Both the position numbers and the translations under genes were made by a program. A DNA stretch of 64,000 nt from contig NC_068558.1 in assembly GCF_022201045.2 (NCBI RefSeq), forward strand, positions 992,001-1,056,000, in the 5' to 3' direction. The stretch is from Citrus sinensis (taxonomy: Eukaryota; Streptophyta; Magnoliopsida; Sapindales; Rutaceae). Shown one piece after another: positions 35,146 through 45,896 of the stretch; positions within the stretch are counted from its first letter, which is position 1; each line of letters begins with the position of its first letter. Below the pieces are notes generated by a model, which ran no database searches, was not told the DNA's origin, and saw only the letters and a list, made by a program, of their open reading frames with translations.

Positions 35146-38100
35146 GTCCATCCATCCATATATTCCTCAAAGACAGAGACTCCAGATCGAGGGAAGAATT
35201 AATTAAGAGAAGAGTTATTTGAAAGATGAATAAGCAACAAAGGATCACGCTGGCTACACACACATACACAACTACTCAGGCAAACCCTTTTATTACTTAC
35301 TGCAGGCCAGAGCTCGCCAATTACTAGTTGTTTGTAGAGTATCAACATTGGGATCTACACTACGAGATGATGAATTTTTAGTATATTCCAAAATCGCTAG
35401 ACTCCAACTTTGAGAGATGCAACCAAATTTGAAAATTGCATTTGCACCATTTATTGGCATGATATATAGCTTCCATAGGTATTAGAATTTGACAGATCAC
35501 AATAAATCAAATAATTTATTGATTTTAGTTTGTTGAATCCCCAATTTATTAATGTTTTTATATTAATGGCACTCCGCCTGCCTGATTATCCGGTCGTTAA
35601 TGGCAAAATATAGATTGTCCCAATAATGTCATGTAAAACGCTTTGTTTAATTTTGATCATACTGCTGCTCCATGTTTAGTTTAGGATATATATATATATA
35701 TATATATTGGCTTTTGCTACCTTACATGCAACGTAAGGTACAGCCTTTCACAAGGCTGATGGGCCCAAGTGAGACCCACATCTAAGTTTGTGAGAGGCTG
35801 TACCTTACGTTACATGTAAGGTAGCAGCTCCCATATATATTTTATCCCCTAGTTACAATGACAATCTTTAACTCACTATCTAAAAACTATGAAAACATTA
35901 ATTTATCATTAAGAAGACAAAAAAGTAAAAATAAAAATCAGCGCCTCGAGGACGACAAACATACACACACATTTGTGTACGTGTTGATTTGATTTGTGAC
36001 TTGTAATTTCTTTAAATAACACAGATGATGGCCCCTGCGTTTTTTGGTACTGCGTATCGACATGTAGTTCACCAGCTGCAGCCTCGGCTTGCAAGCCTGC
36101 ATGCCTGCAAGAATTAAAATGTCAGTGTGACAAAGTGGGGACTGGACCGCCATGTGTGAACTGACAACCGTCAGTGTTAAACATACGAGTACGAACGCTC
36201 TCTCTCCCTCCCTGTCTCTTTGGTCTCTTCAGTATTTTCCAATTTCTTATAACGTTATTAATTGAATTCCCACTCCACATGCTCTCTCAGTCAATTTCAG
36301 CTCTTATCCAGCGGATCGCATCGGTGCCTTTTCTTCTTTCCTAGGGCTTCAGAATGCCAAAAGGAAGGGTGCCCCTCTCCCCCACTCTCTTTAGTTCGAC
36401 ACGTGGAGGTGGAGCCTTTTGAATGACTGATGGCCTGGCCAGAAGTACACAACAAATTCCATGCAATGCAATTGATGAGCTGCCTAATTTATTCAGCTCT
36501 TACGGTACAGGTTACACAAGCTCCGGCGCCTCCGTGTTAAGAGTTCATGCTTCAAGTGCTTGACATTTACGGACGAACAATTGCCAACGGTGGTGGCCCA
36601 TGCTTATAACCCTAAGCATTTGACCGTAGTCTTCTGTATCACTTCACATGGAATGGGGATCATTTTTCAATGGCTAAATTTCTTTCTAACCTCAATTTGA
36701 ATGGCAATTTTTTAATATATATACACTTTGTTGAAAATATTAATTTCATATTATTCCTATTAAAAAAATGAGGGGGAGAGATAATTTTTTTTTATCTTCT
36801 CAACAATTGATAGAAATAAATTAATATATTTTAAAGATAAATTAAAGATTATTATTTTATGTAGGGGTAAATTTGAAGTTTTCAATTTAAAATGGAAATA
36901 TGGGTCTTTACCTACTTTTACTTTCCCAACTTGTAGTACACTCGACTCTGAGTAGAGAAACCCTGTCTGGACCTTCAACAACATTACCGTATGAGCATGC
37001 ATGATCAATCTCAATTGGGTCCCATCCTATCACCCTCAAATCTCCAATCTTTGACTCTGTAAAAGTTTAGGTTTAAATTACAGCACCGTGCAGTGCATCA
37101 GTCGGTTGGAGGAATCTATTGACTGTTCAAACCGCCCAAAACTTTTATTTATGAGTAAGATTAGAAAAGAAAAATATAATAGTACCACTAACAAACGCAT
37201 TGATCAACTGTTATGAGATTGTTTTAGCTTAAATAAAATTTTCAATTCGAGACTTATATTACAGTTACATTAAATATTTGTTATGAGAATTTTAATGCCC
37301 CAGTAGTCCTACCTTATTCAAATTTAAATTAGTCGGGATCCAATATAATTTTCAGATACTAGATAATTTAATACACTGAAAAAATATAAAATAGTCCCCA
37401 AGAAGGATATATCATATATATGCTCATCCAAATATTGGACTTTGGTTTTGCATCAAACGTTGGCATGGTAGAGCTAGATAGATCATCGAGCTGGCTACGG
37501 AATAAAACAATAGTATAGAGTTCAAGTGGAAAATTCACTCATCCTTTTTTTTTAAAAAAAAAATATTTTCTAAGATATCTTTAGTCATAAGAAGTTAATG
37601 CTTATTTTAGTTCATACGAACTTACGAAGATAGAATAATTAGAATTAATTCTCGAAACATAGCTTTTAAAAATATTTTATCATGTATTTTTAGTAATTAT
37701 ATATAGTTAGATTTTAATATCTTCATTTAAAATAAGGAATCATAATCTTTTACAAAAACTGAGGAAATTCAAAATATATAGTTCGAATTTACCTGCCAGC
37801 ACATTCATTAATTTGCCGATAAAACTGTTTTACAAATTTTTGTTATGATGGGTTCATATCAGTGACATTCATTTACACACACACACTTCGAAGCAATTAC
37901 TATTATTATTATTATTATTACCCAATGTTTTGTGATCTAGGTTAATTAATGGGTGGTGACATGCACTTAATTTAATGATATATATTGGCTGGGGAAAACC
38001 CATGTGGGTGCCAGGATTAATATTATTTGACAAGACTGTAACGTTATTTATGTTACTATAGTCAGATATGAATTGCATCTTTGACTTTCGAGTTATAGGC

Positions 38101-38756
38101 TTGTTTGTTAATAAATTAAAAAATATTGATAATTAAAACAAGATCAAAATTGGTTTAATTGTTCTATCTGTCGGCGCCAGGGACAAAATTAAATATTTAA
38201 TTTGTAAATTACTTCCATGCGTTGCGGGTTCCAACTAATTAATTATCTTTGATCAGGTCAAAAGGTTCGGTGGTTTACACCCATCAGATCAGGCCATGAC
38301 TCAACTGTGCATGCAGTTCTACGTACTATCTAGCTAGCCGCAAGCATGTTACATAAGACATCTTTGTGCATTTTATGATATCGAATTTCTTCTTCCTGTT
38401 GACCTTTCTACCATTAATTATCCTGGGGTGAAGTACGCATACGGTATATATATTTCAAATTTTAAACTTTTAGGAACCGTATTAGGTGAGAATTGAGAAA
38501 CTTCAAGTGTGAACCAATAATGTGTCTGAATAAGCTGCAGAAGCATTAGTAAATGTCATTATTTTTTCCCTATGATATTGACATATAATATTAATAGTAG
38601 GGGCATTTCAGTAACATGAAAGTAATTATATTTCACTATTTACCCACAGCTGGAAATTAATTACAGTTTATTTTGTATTTTACTTACGGAAAAATGGGTC
38701 CTCCGGTCTCCTGATGGGATGAGTGTTGAAAATTGCAATATTTTCATTTATTCATG
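35146..38756. other. Intergenic DNA upstream of the I9 inhibitor gene
   Basis: It carries a (TA)n run near 35,688-35,708, a snapback element (listed separately), a C/T-rich stretch at 36,200-36,400 and (ATT)n at about 37,900-37,920. The frames at 35909-36153 and 36760-37014 have no domain. No gene was found. Confidence 0.4.
35716..35825. mobile_element. Snapback MITE-like element
   Basis: Arms 35716-35746 and 35795-35825 (31 nt) are reverse complements except for one base: GCTACCTTACATGCAACGTA on the left against GCTACCTTACATGTAACGTA. A 48-nt loop lies between. Whole length is about 110 bp. Superfamily is unknown, since the flanks are simple TA repeats that hide a duplication. Confidence 0.65.
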
Positions 38757-38764
38757 TATAAATA
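38757..38764 (+). promoter_or_regulatory. TATA box of the I9 inhibitor gene
   Basis: TATAAATA is 108 nt upstream of the ATG at 38865, leaving a leader of about 75 nt. Confidence 0.65.
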
Positions 38765-38864
38765 GCCTTCCATCCAATGAATACACTGAGCAGAGTTATT
38801 TTTTGTAACAAAGCAAGGGAGACGGAGGAAGAGGGAGGGTAGTACAACATCAATATTTTTATTA

Positions 38865-39385
38865 ATGGGAACCCAAAATGCCGAGTTATATTTTGTTTTC
38901 ATGAACTATGATCCTGAATATCAGCGCCTCCGAGCCGACAGGTCAGTTCGCGTGCTATTCATATCAAATGTATATTGATTGATAATTTGATACGTGTGCA
39001 TTTCTGGCTCTCTGATAATAATATTGCGAATGAATTAATGAACAATAATGAATGTGCATTATATAGAACAAAACAAGGGGCAGATGAGCTAGATTTGTAT
39101 CTGAGTAAGAAGCATGATGAGCTGTTGGCAAGCACGCTTGAGCCGGGCAGCTACAGAAAGACATTGTCTTTGGTGATCGTTGATGGGTTTGCGGTTGAGA
39201 TCACCGAAGACCAGGTGATGCTGATCTTTGTAAGATATGTGCAGACTAATGTGATTAATTAGATATATGCTTGCTTAATTATTTGTCTATTTGACCATAT
39301 GTATGTATTTATTTATACACAGGCAAACGTCCTTAGATCTGCCAAGGGGGTGAGAGTCGTGGAGAAGAACCAGGAGCTGCCTTAA
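38865..39385 (+). CDS. Subtilisin propeptide-like inhibitor (I9 domain)
   Basis: Three-exon gene, 95 residues: 38865-38941, 39067-39214, 39323-39385, GT-AG and in phase. The protein is one inhibitor I9 domain: MGTQNAELYFVFMNYDPEY, then a helix with KKHDELLASTLE, then SYRKTLSLVIVDGFAVEITE, then DQANVLRSAKGVRVVEKNQE and LP. In subtilases this domain is the propeptide that folds and inhibits the protease. Free-standing forms, such as Arabidopsis SPI-1 and fungal POIA1, inhibit mature subtilases. No signal peptide is visible, so entry into the secretory route where most subtilases act is not explained; a cytosolic or unconventional route is possible. Length fits stand-alone members. The start is the first ATG after the TATA box. 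Confidence 0.88.
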
Positions 39386-42065
39386 TGCAGCTGCCATAGA
39401 TCAAGAGGCCACTCAGCCACCAACTATATATGAGCACTGTCGAAGTATGAGCTATCTCGAAGTTGGGTTTTTACCATTTTTTTTTTTACTAATTAGGATA
39501 TTTGTAAATGTAAGTTGGGTTTTTAATTGTCGATGACTATGAGCTATCTCGAAGGGTGAAGGGTGGTGAATTCTAGGGAGATTTTGTATTAGCTATTGTT
39601 GACTATTGAACTATATCTCTTTCTATCACTTTGGATTTTGAATTATAAGTTTACCTCTCTATGATCTCTATATATATGTGTGTCTCAGTCAGTCAGTCTC
39701 AACATATTATATATAGTTTGATTTGGTGTTATACATGCAACGTGAAAAGCAAGGATCTCAGCAACCCAATTTGGGACTCATAAATTTTGATTTTCTAATC
39801 TAATCTATGCGAGAATTAACTTTAAGTTACTTCTTATTAGCTTCGACTTAGGGAGAAAAGCTCTTTGATAAATATCAAGCAATGAGAGGATGTATACATG
39901 TAGAAACGCACACCGGCTGGGCCTCAGTGACACGATTGGTCGGGCGTGTGGTCCAACTCTAACAACAAGCCAACCCATTATTAATTTGCAGGGTCCCACC
40001 GAGAGAATCAACATGGCGATCAAAAGAAGAAATAAGGAATTCCTCTACGATCAAGTTTCTATTGGATGCTATACGACAAATATTTTTATAATTTATATTT
40101 ATTTGTGATGGAAGAAATTTTAGAATGAGCATAATGTATTATAATTAATTAATATATATATATAACATGTGTAATTAAATTTAATACAATCATAACTTAC
40201 ATAATAATTTTTTAAAATAAATAAATACATATCATAATATTATTTATTAATTATATGGTTAACATGATACTTTTATATTTTAAATTTTCTCCTACGAGAC
40301 AATACACAGGTCGATTGGCTACGTCACTATTTAAGACAATAAAAAAGGCTCAGTAAGCCTAGCCGAAATGGTAGCTAGCAAATTAGCAATTTTCGACGAA
40401 GTCTAAAAGAGAGTTAGGCTGATGACATGACATAGTATATATGTGTGTGGATCTGTAGTCTTGTAGATCATCACATGCAACATCGGTCTATATGACTTTG
40501 CTATGAAGCTGCTATGCTAAAGCGCTTTATTGTAGCATTTCACTATCAGTATTCAGTACTGTCCCCACATCGCAACTCCGTAAATTCCAATGGGACATTT
40601 TAAAAAATTTTTGTTAAAAACAAAGCCGTCTGGTCTATTTTATTGGACAAAGCTAGCGCAATTGTCATCGGCATCCAATGTTTCATGTGCCTTAAGTGGT
40701 AACTTTCAGGTGCTTTTCTGGCTTCTGCATACCCTGCACAGTAACCTCTATCTAACAGAACAGCGCCACTGAGTCATGAATTATAATGCTCAATTTGGGA
40801 CCACGTCCATGCGGCTGGTGGCGGCAGCAGTTTAAATATAACTCTCTTCCCAGTGGCCTCTGGCATCTATCCAGCGTCATCTTTAAGCGAAAGCCAATAT
40901 TGAGATCGATTGATGAGTTTATTTACTACTACCGCACTTGTTTGTTTGTATTTAAATATACAACCCACCCCAATTCGAGTTGTAGGGAAGTCACTTTTGT
41001 TGGGAGAACCTGTGCCTCCCGGTTCGAGCGGAGACTTTTAATCTGAGTTGTGGTACGGATTTAAAAGTGCCTCCCACAGTTAAGGCCCTTCCCAGAATAC
41101 CTCGTGGTTAAGACAAAAAAAAAATATACAACCCACCCCATTCCACTTCAATTTAAATCTTTGATCTTTCTTTTACCGTAAAAAATAACAACCAATTGGA
41201 CAATTCTCTGGACATGTATTTGCATGAAAAGTTAATGAGTTACGGTTATATATACAACACATTCGCTGAGATGCCTCAGCTTCATGAAATACTAATTTCG
41301 TCTAAATCGAAATTAATGTAGAGTACTAGGGAGTTCAAGCGTTTTGCTTTTATTTGATTGATAAAAGAAATTAATGAGGACTGTTCTTAAGAGATTGATT
41401 TATTCATGATAAAGATAGTTAATGTACAAGAATAAAAAGAAATTTGAGGAAATTATTCTTGCTTTCCCTTGGTGCAAAATCCAAACCCCATAATGAATAA
41501 AAAGAACTAGAAGTATTCTTCTCTGTTTTTATATTATCTCATATTCAAAAAACATAGAGGGTCAGGGTTTTTGCTACCCATGAAATTAACATAATTTTTC
41601 TTTAAAGAATCATGTATGAATATCAATATTAACACGTATAACATATATGTGCGCCGGTGCATCATATATATATATATTGTCATTCTCTAGTGCCGGCGCC
41701 CTCATTTTATTTTCATACGGATACACTTTAAAATTGTATGATTTAAGAGAGTTAATTTTTAACTCTATCAAAGCACACGATTTTATAGTTCATTAAAAAT
41801 TTAATTTTTTTAAATTGTATGGTTTAAAAATATGTTTACGTTAAAAAATGCGTGCATATATACCTAAAAATAATTATATATATATATATATATAAGTTTA
41901 AAAAAATACGGGCATCTGCATCTGACAATGATTTTTTATATATATAAAAGCTTGAATAATATATATAGATAGTTAAGAAAAGCATGCATGCAAAAAAAAA
42001 AAAAAAAAGTACCACTTACCTGAACTGTACGTAATGCCTCATAGCCTACTTGATGAAGAAATAGC
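39386..42065. other. Intergenic DNA between the I9 gene and the MIR477 pair
   Basis: Apart from a SINE at 40,956-41,140 I see only AT-rich sequence with TA runs (about 41,660-41,680 and 41,877-41,894) and an A-run at about 41,992-42,008. Frames at 39805-40108 and 40590-41046 lack any domain and partly cover the SINE. Confidence 0.4.
40956..41140 (+). mobile_element. Short SINE with 17-bp target duplication
   Basis: The body, about 40973-41123 (151 bp), lies on the plus strand and ends in an A10 run. Flanking repeats ATATACAACCCACCCCA lie at 40956-40972 and 41124-41140 and are identical. The head contains CCTCCCGGTTCGAGCGG, a near B box. It differs from the SINE at 23.0-23.3 kb. It may be 5'-truncated, since a clear A box was not found. 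Confidence 0.78.
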
Positions 42066-42160
42066 CAGCATTATCTACTCTCCCCAAGAACCTCAGTCTA
42101 GGCCTTTAATTGAAGGTGAACAAGGCCAGTTCAGAAGCCCTTGAGGGAGAGTGAGCAATG
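42066..42160 (-). ncRNA. MIR477: MIR477 precursor, second hairpin of the pair
   Basis: On the minus strand the 5' arm (42153-42132) contains CTCTCCCTCAAGGGCTTC, the core of plant miR477. It pairs with the 3' arm (42096-42075, CTGAGGTTCTTGGGGAGAGT) through one bulge and several G-U pairs. The loop is about 35 nt. miR477 is a conserved 21-22 nt plant miRNA; GRAS-family and other mRNAs have been reported as targets. The star strand differs from that of the partner hairpin while the mature arm is identical, the pattern expected of a true MIRNA. Confidence 0.78.
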
Positions 42161-42220
42161 AGTGCCATTAATGGTTTGCAGTTAAATTAATTGCATTGCT
42201 CTCTCTCTTTATCGCCCCCT

Positions 42221-42221
<1 letters not shown>

Positions 42222-42248
<27 letters not shown>
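42222..42248. repeat. (TG)n microsatellite between the two MIR477 hairpins
   Basis: About 13 TG units in the spacer between the two hairpins, so it would be part of any bicistronic transcript. Confidence 0.85.
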
Positions 42249-42251
<3 letters not shown>

Positions 42252-42279
42252 CAGATATTTGAATTTGTTACGAAGACAA

Positions 42280-42385
42280 CTTTTGTCCACTCTCCCCAAC
42301 GGCCTCAGGCCTGGCAGGCAGCTGCAAGCATTAATAATTGTCATTAATTAACGCCAGAAGCCCTTGAGGGAGAGTGAGCAACCAA
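42280..42385 (-). ncRNA. MIR477: MIR477 precursor, first hairpin of the pair
   Basis: On the minus strand the 5' arm (42376-42355) has exactly the same 22-nt mature region as its neighbour, with CTCTCCCTCAAGGGCTTC at its core. The 3' arm (42309-42288, CCTGAGGCCGTTGGGGAGAG) pairs with it apart from a bulged U and a few mismatches. The loop is about 45 nt. It lies 202 nt upstream of the second hairpin and 65 nt downstream of a TATA box. Confidence 0.8.
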
Positions 42386-42440
42386 CGCCTTAATGAAAAG
42401 ATTCACTCTGTTTATTGATTTCTTAGAGACTGGCTTAGAA

Positions 42441-42451
42441 GCCTTTTTATA
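42441..42451 (-). promoter_or_regulatory. TATA box of the MIR477 unit
   Basis: The minus strand reads TATAAAAAGGC, a very good plant TATA box, about 65 nt before the 5' arm of the first hairpin. A start near 42,415 would yield one primary transcript carrying both hairpins. Confidence 0.65.
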
Positions 42452-42459
42452 GGCATGAA

Positions 42460-43486
42460 AAGGCTAAGGGTGAGTCTCTTCATATGCGGAGAAAATTAAC
42501 AAGTAAAGACAAGTTGATGGGGTCCCCATATCTTGGCATTTGAAATTTTGTGGCCAAACCAGATCCTTTTGTATCTCTCGAATCAGTATAAAATTAGCAA
42601 AAAAAACTTTAAAGCCATGATCGATAAGCTTAATTTGGACACATTTGGAATCCATTATGCATCGTAATATCACACAAGTCGCCATGAAGATAGATTTATG
42701 CTCTCCCAATTTGCAAATCCTAATCAGTCACTTATGAACATGCCAAGCTTTGGACCATTCGATGGGTTGCGTGGGTACTCAAGACATAAAACGCTTGGCT
42801 CTTAAGAAACCTGACAAGGCAAGTTTTGGGGGGCAAAAAAGGAATATATATTTATATATATAGATATAGAGTACATGTTTTAGCTTTTAGGCATCTCAGC
42901 CTTGTATGTTTTAGATTTTGGGCATCTCAGCCTTATCCCATGCATGTGAATATTTGCATGTCAACGCTAAGATAATTCTCTTTTAACATTCCTCAAATGC
43001 TGCTTCTTTATCTTTCACGTGCTGTTTGCTTTCAAGATTAGGTTACTGTCTCGCAATATTTTCAGCAACACTTGTCTGATTCTTTGTCCACGCCAAATTG
43101 CATTGAGAAAGATTATCGTCAAAAGTAAGAAGCTGGAATAGCAATTTCTCCAATTTGTAAACTGTTGTGGTCAACTCAACTGAGATCAATGGTCCCAACG
43201 GCGCAAGTTGGGCTACTGGTCAACGCACTGGACCTCATCTGTACAACCAGGCTTGCTGTTTGGGCTTTCTTCATCATGGACTGCATTAGTTTGGGCCTAA
43301 ATGATGTGTTCTGGAGCACGTGGGCTCCCTCGTCTGAGAAGGTGAGGTGCCACATGCGCATGGCCGAATGTTTTGTCAACATCTGGTCTGGCGCCAAAAT
43401 CCAGTTAGGGTTTACATAGAAGAATTATTCATTTTTCACTAAGGAGGATTAAAGAAATTCGTAACTGATTGTTAACCTAAATCAAA
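42460..43486. other. Intergenic DNA, MIR477 upstream region and hydrolase promoter
   Basis: Divergent space between the MIR477 unit (minus) and the hydrolase gene (plus). It holds a 31-bp tandem duplication (listed separately). Frames at 42464-42709 and 43165-43419 have no domain. Confidence 0.4.
42875..42936. repeat. 31-bp tandem duplication
   Basis: Units 42875-42905 and 42906-42936 differ at only three positions; each has GGCATCTCAGCCTT near its end. Confidence 0.85.
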
Positions 43487-45896
43487 ATGGATTCTCCTTC
43501 TCCTCCTTCGAAGCGAAGGCGAAAGAATGAATGCGGTGATGACACGTCATCATCGCCGGTGGTGGTCTTTGCTCATGGCGCCGGTGCTCCTTCCTCTTCT
43601 GATTGGATGATCAAGTCAAACACTTACTCTTTCTCTCTCTTTTTCCTTTCTTCTGGGACCCTTTTGTTTGTTTTATTTTCATTGATTATTGTTTCTTATG
43701 TTTATTTTTATTTTTTTTCAATTGAGTTGAGCTTGAATTTTGTATGAACTGTGAAGGAATATGGAGGAATATGGAGTATGTTATAGTTTAAGACCATTGA
43801 GCTACTAAAGTCCCTAAATTCTATGCAGATGGAAGGATATGTTAGGAAAGGCATTGGATGCTGTTGAAGTAGTCACATTTGACTACCCTTGTAAGTCCAT
43901 TTCTCATTAAATTATTAATTTGGTAGTCTAAGCTTCGTGTTCTGTTCATGTATGTTCTATACTTTGCTTGTTCAAGATGCTTCGAGTCAGCAAGTTAGCT
44001 TTCCGTGAAAACATTGAAATTAGTTTATGCTAAGTCCGTGGATTTTATTCTTGGCAGACATTGCTGGCGGAAAACGAAAGGCTCCTCCCAAAGCAGAAAA
44101 ATTGGTTGAGTTTCACACAGATGTTGTAAAAGGGGCTGTTGCTAAGTTCCCAGGCCATCCTCTTATTTTGGCAGGGAAATCCATGGGTTCAAGGTATTAG
44201 ATATACGCTTTGAGCGTGAGAAAATAATGCTTCAAATGCTTTTATTTATTAAGTTCGAATGAGCATCCCTGTTTTTTCTTGAACGACATAGTAGGTTGGC
44301 TGGTTTATAGTTCTTTTAACCATTGTTTCTTTGTCTGTATGAGAAATCCTCTTAAAAGTCTGACATACATGTACAATTAGTAAATTGAATAATCTGTACG
44401 TAATGAGTTGTATAATTCATATTTTTGGTGCCTTTTCTTTCTTGTTTCAAATCTATCTGTAGAGTCAGCTGCATGGTTGCTTGCAAGGAAGATATTGCTG
44501 CTTCTGCTGTACTTTGCTTGGGATACCCTCTTAAGGTTTGCTATTATTTATGTCTTTCGATTATGATCCCGAATTCTGCTTGTCATCAATTGTTATTTTA
44601 GTTATTAGTTAACAGTCTGTTATAGTTTGAATCACTTCCTGTCGTATTTTCCATCTGTCAGTTCTAGTGCCATTGATCATGTCAATTGATTTTCCTGGAC
44701 GTTGCAGATACGATTAACAAAGATGTTATCTGTTCAAACTTCTTTCCTATAAGCTTCCTTTAATTAGGAAACCTCCAAATGCTACTACTTTAGCCTATTA
44801 TTGAGCGTTCATAATAGTTGTTTCCCTCTGTCTAACCCCTGATGAACTCTACAAGAGATCTTTAACTTTTACTGTGTAGATTTTGTTTGCTTATAAACTT
44901 ATCTAGCTTATATTTTATGAAATTTAGTGATTATGCTGTGCTAAGGACAAGGTGCATCAGTATATCTGTGATTCAAATGATTTGAGATTCTTCTGACCCT
45001 AGAAAATCTTGCTGCATTTCCGACCTCAGTTGCTCCTTCTAAAAGGCCATAGATAATTACTAAAAGCTACAACTTCTTTGCAGTCTTTTTCTTTAAATAG
45101 TTAGTTTGCCTTGAGCTGGCTTGCCAAAAATAACACTGGGCCAGGATTTCCTATGATCATGATATCATTTCAACCTAGCTACGGTGGCAAAGGCATTTTT
45201 CCTTCAGATATTTTAGAAATGAATGTTTCATGAGGTTTTTATTTACAGGCACGACTCTATGGTTGAAAAGCCATACACACAGAGTCTAATAGGAAAATTT
45301 TGCTAATTCCAGTTTTCTGAGTCCAGGGCATGAATGGAGCGGTACGAGATGAGTTGTTGTTGCAAATTACGGTTCCTATTATGTTTGTACAGGTACCCTT
45401 TTTGCTTTCATTATCAAATATTATTGAAAAAGAGTTTTATCTATTGGTGATGGTTTTGAAACTGTCAAAACTCTCTGACCTTTGGTCTCCCTCTCCTATC
45501 TGGTTTAACTTATTGTTAATAAAAATTGAGTGCTTGTAGTTCTATTGATTGTTGCATTGCCTATGAGGGATAATCAAATCATGTTTATCCCAGGTTTATA
45601 CAGAATTCTTCTGCTTGCTTTAGCATGTTTTAATTAATCCTCATTTTCATTATACTGTGCATTCCCCTTCCTGGGTTAAGGGTAGCAAAGATGGGCTCTG
45701 TCCCTTAGATAAGCTGGAAGCTGTTCGCAAAAAGATGAAGTCTCTGAGCGAGTTGCATCTGATTGATGGTGGTGACCATTCCTTCAAGATTGGTAAGAAG
45801 CACCTGCAAACAATGGGAACAACACAAGATGAAATGGAAGGTCTTGCTGTTCAGGCCATTGCAGCATTCATATCTAAGTCTCTCGGAGAAATGTAA
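43487..45896 (+). CDS. Alpha/beta hydrolase, TEX30/KANL3-like
   Basis: Complete six-exon gene, 226 residues: 43487-43614, 43829-43890, 44058-44193, 44463-44535, 45327-45392, 45681-45896, all GT-AG and in phase. A basic head (PPSKRRRKNE) could be a nuclear signal. The fold starts at PVVVFAHGAGAPSSSDWM, where HGAGA forms the oxyanion region. The catalytic triad is visible: Ser105 in GKSMGSR, Asp159 in GSKDGLCP and His188 in GGDHSFK. Family members are small dienelactone hydrolase-like proteins related to TEX30 and to KANL3 of the NSL complex; their substrates are unknown. Length is normal for the plant member. A poly-A signal AATAAA lies at 46253-46258. All catalytic residues are intact, so an active serine hydrolase is likely. 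Confidence 0.93.

Noticed and set aside
37461-37521. Possible MIRNA in GC-balanced patch
   Set aside because: I looked for a foldback and for known miRNA cores and found neither.
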